The position numbers and the translations under genes were made by a program. Shown here in pieces: positions 8,890-16,708 of a stretch of DNA of 59,857 bases. Within the stretch, counting starts at the first letter, position 1. Every line of letters begins with the position of its first letter. The DNA comes from Ignavibacteriota bacterium (GTDB lineage: Bacteria > Bacteroidota > Ignavibacteria > SZUA-365), in contig JACRFB010000057.1 of the NCBI GenBank assembly GCA_016218045.1, positions 1 to 59,857 on the forward strand, given 5' to 3'. The notes under the pieces were generated by a model, which saw nothing but the letters and a program-made list of their open reading frames with translations, was not told the origin of the DNA and did not search any database.

Positions 8890-9671
8890 CACTTCACCTC
8901 CATGTCGAGTCCGACATAAAAACACTTGGGATTGGTCCCGAGGTCGGGTTTCAGAATACCGTAGCGCCTCTCGTGCAACGTCCGGATTATGGGACTCTCG
9001 GGATCCTTGAGGTTGCCGAATACACGCGCGCCGCGCGGACACGCCATAACACAGGCGGGCGATTCGCCGCGATGGATGCGGTGATAACAGAAGGTGCACT
9101 TGTCCGCTGTACCCCGTGAATGATCGATATACCGGCATCCGTACGGGCATGCCTGCACGCAGTAGCCGCACCCAAGGCAGTGCTCCTTGTCGATCAACAC
9201 GACGCCGTCGGGCGAGTGGAAAGTCGCCCCAACGGGACACACTTGTGTGCACGCGCTGTTCCTGCAATGATTGCAGAGTTTCGGCACAAAGAAGGCTTTC
9301 ACTATCCGCGCGTCTTCCCCGTCCCTTGATGTGAAGCTCGACATGGCGCCGTCGGGCGAATCCACCGAAACAACGTCGTCGGCGTTGATCTCGAATCGTT
9401 CAACCCAGGTACGGAAGTAGGTGTCGGGCACGTCGTTCTCGGCTTTGCATGCGCGCACGCAGGCGCCGCAGCCGATGCAGCGTGTTGTGTCGATCAGGTA
9501 GCCCCAGTCGAAGTTCTGCAGGTCTTGCTCGCTGCGCACCTCGGTGCTCCGCGGCAGTGCGCTGTATACCGTGAGACTGCCCGCGAGCACTCCGGCGCCG
9601 CTCACCAAAGCCAGGCGAACAAAATGTCGCCGGTCCATCGTGCTGTCACCCTCTGTTCTCTGTTCGCTCAT
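8889..9671 (-). CDS. Tat-exported 4Fe-4S ferredoxin-type subunit
   Basis: 260 aa. An N-terminal DRRHFVRLALVSGAGVLAGSL is a twin-arginine-like signal. Four cysteine clusters follow: CIGCGACVRAC (about 70), CNHCRNSACTQVCP (about 138), CLGCGYCVQACP (about 170) and CTFCYHRIHRGESPACVMACP (about 195), the pattern of four-cluster DmsB/NrfC/PsrB subunits. It would carry electrons between the NrfD-type subunit and the multihaem cytochrome on the outer face of the membrane. AGGAGG six bases before the ATG at 9671 settles the start. It lies in a module with the cytochrome gene (46 bp upstream) and the NrfD-type gene (1-nt overlap). Confidence 0.9.
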   Translation of the reverse strand: MSEQRTEGDSTMDRRHFVRLALVSGAGVLAGSLTVYSALPRSTEVRSEQDLQNFDWGYLIDTTRCIGCGACVRACKAENDVPDTYFRTWVERFEINADDVVSVDSPDGAMSSFTSRDGEDARIVKAFFVPKLCNHCRNSACTQVCPVGATFHSPDGVVLIDKEHCLGCGYCVQACPYGCRYIDHSRGTADKCTFCYHRIHRGESPACVMACPRGARVFGNLKDPESPIIRTLHERRYGILKPDLGTNPKCFYVGLDMEVK

Positions 9672-9717
9672 ATCTCGCCTCCTGGGCAATGCGGTGAGAC
9701 GGTAAAGTGGTACGGGT

Positions 9718-10902
9718 TCACCATGGCGCGTCGTGGCAGGTGCCGCAGTAATCCCTGGTATGGCAGGTCCTGCACACGGGCATCCCGCGTTTCGTTACCT
9801 CGTCGGAATGGGCCTCGCCGAAACCCTGCGGATGCGGCATGGGCGTCTTGTGGCAGTCAGCACAGAACGGTGCCGTGTGGCAGTCGCTACACCGCGCGTC
9901 GGCAAGCCGTCCGGAGTACCGGGTCATCAGGAAGGCCCTGTGTCCCGTGCGCCATTCGGCAGGGTGTGGACTTCCAACCGTGGTACTGCGCATCGCGTGA
10001 ATGTGATCGCGATGGCATTCCAGGCACAGCCGCTGATCCACCGCGTCCACGTACGGAATACGCCCGATGTGTGCGGGCCAGGATATCTTCGGTGGATTGT
10101 CAGGATCCTTGAAGGATTTCTTTTCGTGACAGAGCAGACAGAACATGGCGTTGCCATTTTTATACATCCGTCCCGCCCGCTCATTCTCGAGATGAAAAAG
10201 ATGGCAGGTGCGGCATTCGACTTTCCCCGCGTGCGGGCGCTGCGCGAAGGAACGCACGATGTCGCCGTGACAGTCGCGACATTGGAAAATGGTGGGATGA
10301 TCCGCCACCTCGGTCACATCGCCCGCGGGCTGCGTCTCGTGGCAGTCGGTGCACCGCGACACGACCGGGTGCAGACGGGCCTTGCGGGCCTCGACCAGCA
10401 GAAAGATCGGTTCGTGCGGATTGTGACACGCGATGCACGGTGTTGTTGGATCGTTGACATGCAGGAAGGTGTAATGCGCGCGGGGATCCACCTGCGGAAA
10501 ATCCTTCGGCCGCGCCTTCAACTGGCGGTGGCAGAAGAGACAGCCCTCCAGCGTGTATTCGCGGGGCATGCGCGCTCCTGTCGCGGAGATCGTGTCGGAG
10601 CCGGGATCGCGCCTGTGATAGGCAACATGCCGCGCGTTTGCGCCGTGACAATCCACGCACGGGACGTTGTAATGCGCATCCTTCTCGTGAAGGAGCCACA
10701 CGTCCTTATGACAACCGATGCAGGTTTTTGTGCCCGCGAGTGCCACACCCTGCGCGCGGATTTCTTGCAGCGCGTTCCATCGAAAGTGGCCGTGTTTGCC
10801 GAAACTCTCCGGGCGCAGCAGGCCCGTCGTGAAGAAGACGAGCACCAGCACCGCGCCGGTGAGAGACAGTATCAGAACCGCGTGACGACTGTTTTTCCAC
10901 AT
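9718..10902 (-). CDS. Thirteen-haem membrane-anchored cytochrome c
   Basis: 394 aa with an uncleaved N-terminal anchor (HAVLILSLTGAVLVLVFFTTGLL) and thirteen CxxCH haem motifs counted by eye: CIGCH, CVDCH, CLFCH, CIACH, CTDCH, CRDCH, CRTCH, CLLCH, CLECH, CSDCH, CADCH, CRTCH, CGTCH. The last motif lies six residues from the C-terminus. It heads the module with the Fe-S and NrfD-type genes, so it most likely passes electrons to or from the quinone pool outside the inner membrane. No molybdopterin oxidoreductase, nitrite reductase or other terminal enzyme is next to it, so donor and acceptor are unknown. Related layouts are the Qrc, Nrf and alternative-complex-III families. Confidence 0.88.
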   Translation of the reverse strand: MWKNSRHAVLILSLTGAVLVLVFFTTGLLRPESFGKHGHFRWNALQEIRAQGVALAGTKTCIGCHKDVWLLHEKDAHYNVPCVDCHGANARHVAYHRRDPGSDTISATGARMPREYTLEGCLFCHRQLKARPKDFPQVDPRAHYTFLHVNDPTTPCIACHNPHEPIFLLVEARKARLHPVVSRCTDCHETQPAGDVTEVADHPTIFQCRDCHGDIVRSFAQRPHAGKVECRTCHLFHLENERAGRMYKNGNAMFCLLCHEKKSFKDPDNPPKISWPAHIGRIPYVDAVDQRLCLECHRDHIHAMRSTTVGSPHPAEWRTGHRAFLMTRYSGRLADARCSDCHTAPFCADCHKTPMPHPQGFGEAHSDEVTKRGMPVCRTCHTRDYCGTCHDAPW

Positions 10903-11530
10903 GGGCTTCCCGTTGGATGATGAGAATCCTGAAACGGTACTGCACTCTATATGAAGCCCAGTGGACCGGGACGCCTGCGGCGCATGCTGCTGGCGCGGTC
11001 GGGATCAGAAGGAATGGGAGGTACAACGACGCTGGCGACGAGGCCGTGGAAGTCACTCTACTGGCGCTTCCCGGCAAAAGCGATCGGCTGCGCTAGGTAT
11101 GTGCGGATGGAAAGTGCAGGGTGCGCGCTCCCGCGTCGGTCCGGCATGCCGGTCGCCGACGGTGGCTGTTCTTTTCTGATGCGGGGAGGAACATGGGATG
11201 GGAGAGCGGTGGTGCAGCGGTGATGGTGCGTGTTTCGTGTGAAAATAGACGGATGTTTGACAAAGTCAAGTACGTAATCTCTATCACGCAATTATTTTTC
11301 ATAAACCATCCCTCATTGATAGTGGAATGTGAAAAGTGGCAAAGTGGAAAGTGAAAAAGCGTAAGGTGGAAAATTGAAGAGCTCCCCCGCGACGTGCCAC
11401 TTTTCCACCTTCCACTTTCTACTTGCAACTTTCTACTTTCTACTTTCCACTTTCCACTTTGCTACTTTCTACTACTTCCAACGTGCTCACGTGTTACATC
11501 GCCCCATCCCCCACCTGAGAAAGGTCCGAC
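10903..11530. other. Intergenic region with purine/pyrimidine repeats
   Basis: This 628-bp divergent gap presumably carries the promoters of the cytochrome and the RibD_C-like genes. Between about 11328 and 11480, purine-rich AAAGTGGCAAAGTGGAAAGTG is followed by pyrimidine-rich CCACTTTTCCACCTTCCACT, giving a long imperfect inverted repeat. The left 400 bp shows no convincing gene; open frames there lack ribosome sites and recognisable products. Confidence 0.6.
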
Positions 11531-12196
11531 ATGTCACGACTTGTTGTCAGAAGTTTTGCAATCTCCATCGACGGCTACGGCGCCGGTCACTCGCAGGACC
11601 GCGCGCATCCCCTGGGTGTGCGGGGCCAGGAGATGATGCACTGGTTCTTTCCCACGCGCACCTTCCGGGCAATGTTCGGCAACGCTGACGGTGAGACGGG
11701 CGTCGATGACGGCATCGCCGCGCAGGGCTTCGAGGGCATCGGTGCGTCGATTATGGGACGCAACATGTTCGGTCCCGTCCGCGGTCCCTGGCCCGATGAG
11801 AGCTGGAAGGGCTGGTGGGGAGACGATCCGCCGTACCACACGCCCGTGTTTGTGCTGACCCACCACGCCCGCGCGCCGATCACCATGGCCGGTGGCACGG
11901 TATTTCACTTCGTCACCGGCGGCATTCACGAGGCGTTGGAACAGGCGAAGGACGCCGCGGGCGGCAAGGATGTGCGCCTCGGCGGCGGTGTCGCCACGCT
12001 GCGCCAGTATCTGCACGCCGGCCTGGTGGACGACATGCACCTCGCCTTGAGCCCCGCCCTGCTCGGCGCGGGCGAACACCTCTTCACCGGACTCGACCTC
12101 CACACCCTCAGCTACACCTGCGACCGCAGCATCGCCGGCGAACGCGCCACGCATCTGTTCTTTTCACGACGCGAGCAGGGAGGCGAAGCGAGGTGA
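11531..12196 (+). CDS. RibD C-terminal/dihydrofolate-reductase-like protein
   Basis: 221 aa, the usual length for the dihydrofolate-reductase-family RibD_C proteins (YyaP type). Seen: an N-terminal strand RLVVRSFAISIDGYGAG, the ASIMGRNMFGP nucleotide-binding-like loop (about 75-85), the VFVLTHHAR strand, the GGKDVRLGGGVATLRQYL Rossmann-like glycine loop (about 147-165) and LVDDMHLALSPALLGAGEHLF. These proteins are predicted NADPH-dependent reductases with unknown substrates. GAGAAAGG seven bases before the ATG supports the start. It is flanked on both sides by the GTAGCAAGG/GTGGAAAG repeats and stands alone. Confidence 0.82.
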   Translation: MSRLVVRSFAISIDGYGAGHSQDRAHPLGVRGQEMMHWFFPTRTFRAMFGNADGETGVDDGIAAQGFEGIGASIMGRNMFGPVRGPWPDESWKGWWGDDPPYHTPVFVLTHHARAPITMAGGTVFHFVTGGIHEALEQAKDAAGGKDVRLGGGVATLRQYLHAGLVDDMHLALSPALLGAGEHLFTGLDLHTLSYTCDRSIAGERATHLFFSRREQGGEAR

Positions 12197-12205
12197 TATC
12201 GTCCT

Positions 12206-12426
12206 AATGTGGAAAGTGGAAAGTAGAAAGTAGAAAGTGGAAAGTGGAAAGTGGAAAGGTGGAAAGTAAAAGACCTGCCGCTCCGATTTTTTTACCTTGC
12301 TACTTTGCAACTTTGCTACTTTGATACTTTGCTACGTTCAGTGTGGAAAGTAGCAAGGTGGAAAGTAAAAGAACTGTCGCTCCGATTCTTTTACCTTGCT
12401 ACTTTGCTACCTTGCTACTTTCAACA
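12206..12426. repeat. GTAGCAAGG hairpin repeats (two copies) plus GTGGAAAG tract
   Basis: A run of GTGGAAAGTAGAAAG units leads to two hairpin units. The clean copy at 12350-12402 has outer arms GTAGCAAG/CTTGCTAC and inner arms GTAAAAGA/TCTTTTAC around a variable GC-rich loop. The copy at about 12256-12303 lacks the first bases of the left arm. The same 53-bp unit recurs at 16.1-16.4 kb. It fills the gap between two convergent genes. Confidence 0.85.
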
Positions 12427-12466
12427 TGGACACGTGTAACGTGGACACGAGCAACGTGCCCCCTGC

Positions 12467-15400
12467 CTACTCGACCACCCGCACCATCCGCAACCGTACG
12501 GCCTGTCCCGACCGCGCTTCTAAGTAATACACGCCGACGACGGGATTGCCGAGGCGAACTGTGTGTGTGCGGCCGGTGGCGCCTGGATCCAGCGTGGCTG
12601 TGTGTACAATACGGCCGAGTATGTCGCGCAGGGTGAGTGTGAGCGGTTGTACGAACGGATGCGGGAATGTGATGGTGAATTCACCACGGCTGGGTTCGGG
12701 GTACACGTCGAAGTCCGTCGCGCCCTCAATTTCGACTACTCCCAGCGTGCCCACATCAAATGTCGCCGAAGCGCTGCTGCACCCGTTGCTGTCGGTGACG
12801 GCCACATGATACACACCCGTGGCGACGGCCTGATGTGTGTACGTTGTGGAGCCCGCTATGGGCGTGTTGTTGTGATACCACTGGTATCGCGCGGCCCCCT
12901 CGCGTGTGCTCAATCGATCGCCGCTGCGTGTGATGAGCGGCACGGGAGGACGTGGCAGCACCTGTACCACTACGGGATTGGAACTCCCGCTGCAGCCGCC
13001 GGTACTTTCCACGCTCACGGTGTAGGTTCCCGCCTCTGTCACCGCGATGCTGCGTGTCTGCGCACCGGTGGACCAGCGGTACACGGTATACCCGTCACCC
13101 GCATCCAGCACGGCGGTGTCACCCGCACACAGGGTGCTCGAGCCGTGTACGGTGATCACGGGAATGATGCTGGACCCGAGCAGTACAGGCAGTGTGGCAC
13201 TGCCGGTGCAGAGCCCCTGCGTCACATCGACGCCCACATGTGCAGTGTCGGTGGCGGTCCATCGAATTACCACCACCGTATCGAACGCCCCGCGCACGAT
13301 GAGGCCGCCGCGTATGTCCCATCGTACGGATGCACCCGCGTTTCCGTGCACGCCGTACTGTGTTTCAGCGCTCCTGCAGGCCCGCTGAGGACCTGCTATC
13401 ACCGGCAGAGGACGCTGCTCCACCCGGACCACTACCGAATCCGACAGGGCGCTGCAACCAGAAACATCCGATACTGTCACGGCATAGAGCCCCTCCTTCC
13501 GCACGGTGATGCTGCGTGTACGGCTGCCGTCGGACCACAGGTAGGCGGCATATCCCTCCTCCGTCTCAAGCAGTACCGAATCCCCTTCACAGATTGTGGT
13601 GGAGGGCTGCACACGGATCTGCGGGTGGGAAGGCCGCGTTATCCGGACACGCAGGGTATCGAACGCCGTACATCCGGCAACACTGTCGCTCAAAGCGCCG
13701 ATGACCAGCCCGTCTCCATTCTTTCCCCAGCGCACACGCACGCTGTCACTGCCCTGCCCTGTAAGCACCTCGCCACCAAAGACGGACCACGCATATCGTG
13801 TTCGCAACCGGCGCGGCATGGAGTAGACGGCCTCGGTATTCGAACAGACATTCGCCGTACCGCCGACGGAAATCCGGGGGCCCGCGGCTGTTGTTATATG
13901 AAGTGCGTCCGATCGACCGACACAGCCGTTGCTGTCCACCACAGTCACATAATACGATCCGGGCTGTGAAATCATGGCCACGGAATCGCGCGCGCCGTTG
14001 GACCAGACATATGACACGTATTTCCCCACTGTGCGGAGTGGCACCACGGAGCCCTCGCACAGGGTCAGTGCGCCTGCAAGTTCCAGCACAGGTATCACCG
14101 GCGCGCGGTACAACACCTGCACCGTATCGGAATAGCCCGTGTTTCCATACCAGTCCGTCACGCGATACCAGAACATGCCCACGCTTCGTACACGCAGCGT
14201 GGGTGTGGTGTCGCCGGTGGACCAGTGTATGGATGCAAAACCCTGCGCGCCCTGCAGCAACACACTGTCGCCCGCGCAGACGAACACAGGTCCGGCAGGA
14301 TTCACCCGTGGTTGTGCGGCGGGGATCCAGACTTTGTAACAACAGAGAAACGGCAGATGATTGTTGAATGTCGTGGTGTAGCAGATACCGATCGTGTCGC
14401 CCTTGAGACGCGGACGTACAGCGACTTCCCACGTCGCCTGCGCTGTGGATCGGAGCGGCACATCCTTCGGCGTGAGCTGCTGGGTGGTTGTCGTCGGCTG
14501 CACGAGCACAAGATCACGTGTATCGAAACCGATGGTCATAAACGCGTTGATGGCCTCGCGGCTTCCGGAGTTGGAAATGGCGCCGGAGAAAAACTGGGGT
14601 TCGGGACTGTATCGGCCCGCGGCAGCGTCCCATTTCAATGGAGGCACATACATGGGCTCACACCGCAATTCCGGTTTGCGCCGGGCGATGGTTATCAATC
14701 CGCTCTGCAGCATCGGCCGCAGGCAGCCGCTCGTGAAGTGCCAATCGTGAAGGTTCAACGTCAGACGTACCGTATCCGTCGCGGTGATATCCTTGAGGAC
14801 AAAGGTCAGCAGGGCCAGCGTATCTGTCGTTGTCGGGCCGGAGAATTCTGTTTTTCCCAAAGTTTCGATGTAGAGTGTGTTTCCGATCCGCGACCATTGT
14901 GTCGGCACTCCGGCGAGCAGTGAACCGGGGGGAGTTTGTATACCGATGAAGGTTGCCACAGTGGTGTCGACCTCGAGCGCACAGACGGCAGGCTGCAAGG
15001 TCGTACCGCCCTGCAGCGGTGCAAGAAGGCGCAACGGAAGCGTCACAGTCGAGCCACCCATCGCGTCGATACTGTCGAGGCCGATATTCACCGATGTAAA
15101 GCTCGAAGTATCGTGCGCGGCCTTGTAAGACCGGCCTACCATGACCTCCCCATTACATACCCCGAGTACTGATAATTCCACTCTGCGCGTCGTGCCGTCT
15201 TTACACACGGCCTGGTACGAGAGCATACAGTCCGTCCAGCCATGTCGGACCAGATCGAGAATCTCCGAAAGAAAGGCCGGGACTTCAGCCGCGGATTGTG
15301 CCTGGTAATAGCGGCCGCCAGTAGACGTTGCTGCACTTTGCAAGGCTGCGGATGGAGCCGTCGTACCTAATCCGATAGTGAATATTCGTAATCTATTTCT

Positions 15401-16012
15401 TATGGCCAGGTCTTGCGAGTCATACAAATCGTGGGTGCTCGCGTTGTCGCCGCCGTCACAGAGCACTATCACCGCGCTGCAGGGATTAGCGCCTGCAGCG
15501 ATGGTGTGCTGTACCGCGTTGTATATGCCGTCCCATACCGCTGCTCCTCCAGAGGCCGGGAGTCCGTCTATGGCGGTGTGTAGGAGGGTGGTGTCGGAGG
15601 TCATGCCCTGCGCCATGGTTACGGTGCCTGAATACCAGAACACGGCGCACTGATCGGTGCCGGGAGTGAGGGCGCGAACAAATCCGTGCCCCGCCTCTTT
15701 GGCACCGGTATTCCATGCTCCCACCATCGAGGAACTTGCATCAAAGGCCACCGCGATGGAGGCCGGGCACGGTGTGTTCAGATCCGGGCATGTCACCGTG
15801 AACTTCGTGATGTCGACACCCTCTTCACGCACGCGGTAGTTGGCCGGATCGAGAGGAAACTGAGGTGTGCCATTACACGACACTGCAAAATGCAGCTCTA
15901 TCGTCGGCCAGAGAATGTTGATCCGTTTGAAGTTCAGTACCGGCTGCGCCGCCGATCCCGTCACCACACTCACACACAGCACCACGAAATACAACATCCG
16001 AAAAGCAGACAT
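12467..16012 (-). CDS. Secreted vWA protein with Ig-like repeats and T9SS-type sorting domain
   Basis: 1181 aa. Signal peptide (1-22, ending GSAAQP); a vWA domain (about 80-260) with the metal-ion site motif DASSS and a DGGDN strand; a cohesin-like beta domain (about 320-440); one CxxxxVPPLxW repeat module; then several Ig/PKD-like modules each with xCxGDSVLL...SxGxxTxxxxVxxxGxYxVxVxDxxGC; and a C-terminal domain (FDVYPEPSRGEFTITF ... GVYYLEARSGQ) like T9SS type A sorting domains. It is probably a cell-surface or released adhesin-like protein. Its first half is paralogous to the 1972-aa protein at 26.4-32.3 kb (identical phrase QPVLNFKR after the signal peptide). No clear ribosome site precedes the ATG. 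Confidence 0.88.
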   Translation of the reverse strand: MSAFRMLYFVVLCVSVVTGSAAQPVLNFKRINILWPTIELHFAVSCNGTPQFPLDPANYRVREEGVDITKFTVTCPDLNTPCPASIAVAFDASSSMVGAWNTGAKEAGHGFVRALTPGTDQCAVFWYSGTVTMAQGMTSDTTLLHTAIDGLPASGGAAVWDGIYNAVQHTIAAGANPCSAVIVLCDGGDNASTHDLYDSQDLAIRNRLRIFTIGLGTTAPSAALQSAATSTGGRYYQAQSAAEVPAFLSEILDLVRHGWTDCMLSYQAVCKDGTTRRVELSVLGVCNGEVMVGRSYKAAHDTSSFTSVNIGLDSIDAMGGSTVTLPLRLLAPLQGGTTLQPAVCALEVDTTVATFIGIQTPPGSLLAGVPTQWSRIGNTLYIETLGKTEFSGPTTTDTLALLTFVLKDITATDTVRLTLNLHDWHFTSGCLRPMLQSGLITIARRKPELRCEPMYVPPLKWDAAAGRYSPEPQFFSGAISNSGSREAINAFMTIGFDTRDLVLVQPTTTTQQLTPKDVPLRSTAQATWEVAVRPRLKGDTIGICYTTTFNNHLPFLCCYKVWIPAAQPRVNPAGPVFVCAGDSVLLQGAQGFASIHWSTGDTTPTLRVRSVGMFWYRVTDWYGNTGYSDTVQVLYRAPVIPVLELAGALTLCEGSVVPLRTVGKYVSYVWSNGARDSVAMISQPGSYYVTVVDSNGCVGRSDALHITTAAGPRISVGGTANVCSNTEAVYSMPRRLRTRYAWSVFGGEVLTGQGSDSVRVRWGKNGDGLVIGALSDSVAGCTAFDTLRVRITRPSHPQIRVQPSTTICEGDSVLLETEEGYAAYLWSDGSRTRSITVRKEGLYAVTVSDVSGCSALSDSVVVRVEQRPLPVIAGPQRACRSAETQYGVHGNAGASVRWDIRGGLIVRGAFDTVVVIRWTATDTAHVGVDVTQGLCTGSATLPVLLGSSIIPVITVHGSSTLCAGDTAVLDAGDGYTVYRWSTGAQTRSIAVTEAGTYTVSVESTGGCSGSSNPVVVQVLPRPPVPLITRSGDRLSTREGAARYQWYHNNTPIAGSTTYTHQAVATGVYHVAVTDSNGCSSASATFDVGTLGVVEIEGATDFDVYPEPSRGEFTITFPHPFVQPLTLTLRDILGRIVHTATLDPGATGRTHTVRLGNPVVGVYYLEARSGQAVRLRMVRVVE

Positions 16013-16082
16013 ACCGTACTCTCAACTGATGAAGTGCATCACGTTCCCGCACGGAATGTAGCATAGCGCGTTGAATGTAGAA

Positions 16083-16372
16083 AGTGAAAAGCGATGTGGA
16101 AAGTAGCAAAGTAGCAAGGTGGCATAGTAAAAGAACTGCCGATCCGATTCTTTTACCTTGCTACGTTGGATGTAGAATGTGGAAAGTAGCAAGGTGGAAA
16201 GTAAAAGATCTACCGATCCGATTCTTATACCTTGCTACGTTGGATGTAGAATGTGGAAAGTAGCAAGGTGGAATGTAAAAGATCTACCGATCCGATTCTT
16301 ATACCTTGCTACGTTGGATGTAGAATGTGGAAAGTAGCAAGGTGGAAAAGTAAAAGAACGGCCGCTCCGATT
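16083..16372. repeat. Array of GTAGCAAGG hairpins, four units
   Basis: Units begin at 16111, 16186, 16260 and 16334. The first three are complete 53-54-bp hairpins ending at 16164, 16238 and 16312; the fourth loses its right arm after about 16372. The last three are exactly 74 bp apart because a GTTGGATGTAGAATGTGGAAA linker is copied with them. The arms GTAGCAAGG.../...CCTTGCTAC and GTAAAAGA/TCTTTTAC (varying to TCTTATAC in units 2 and 3) would fold into a long stem with an asymmetric bulge. They lie between the divergent vWA and sensor-kinase genes. Confidence 0.9.
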
Positions 16373-16411
16373 ATCGCGTAATACTCGCGTCATTGTCAAT
16401 ATCGAAGTCGT

Positions 16412-16575
16412 CCCGTCGCGCTTCGACAAGCTCAGCGTGACACTAGGTCGCTGTCCCGCTGTCCCGCTCTCCCGCTGTCCCGCTCTCCCGCTGTCCCGCT
16501 CTCCCGCTGTCCCGTCGCGCTTCGACAAGCTCAGCGTGACACTAGGTCGCTGTCCCGCTCTCCCGCTGTCTCGTT
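16412..16575. repeat. Two CGTCGCGCTT..CTCAGCGTGAC palindromes in a CCCGCTGT/CCCGCTCT tract
   Basis: Two identical blocks start at 16412 and 16511, 99 bp apart: GTCGCGCTT-CGACAAG-CTCAGCGTGACACTAGG. GTCGCGCT can pair with AGCGTGAC. Each is followed by tandem 8-mers of CTGTCCCG and CTCTCCCG. The same outer sequence recurs at 21478-21517 with a different core and, with compensatory stem changes, in the array at 53858-54190. Confidence 0.85.
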
Positions 16576-16684
16576 GTCCATTTGTTTCCTGTTCTCAGAG
16601 GTGTAGATTCCGCGATATTCACCCAGAAAACAGGATCTCGTTCGCTTGAGTCAGGTCGGGAGGTGCCGCCCCTCGTTCAACCGT

Positions 16685-16706
16685 CATGCCTGCAGTTGCA
16701 GGCATG
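16685..16706 (+). promoter_or_regulatory. Perfect hairpin covering the ribosome site of the sensor kinase
   Basis: CATGCCTGCA (16685-16694), loop GT, TGCAGGCATG (16697-16706): a perfect 10-bp stem ending two bases before the ATG at 16709. The only Shine-Dalgarno-like bases at a workable distance (AGG, 16700-16702) are in the right arm, so folding would hide them. An in-frame GTG at 16706 also lies at the edge of the stem. Confidence 0.5.
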
Positions 16707-16708
16707 TG

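Noticed and set aside
8890-9267. N-terminal extension of the NrfD-type protein
   Set aside because: It overlaps the Fe-S protein gene in another frame; the Fe-S gene has conserved cysteine clusters throughout.
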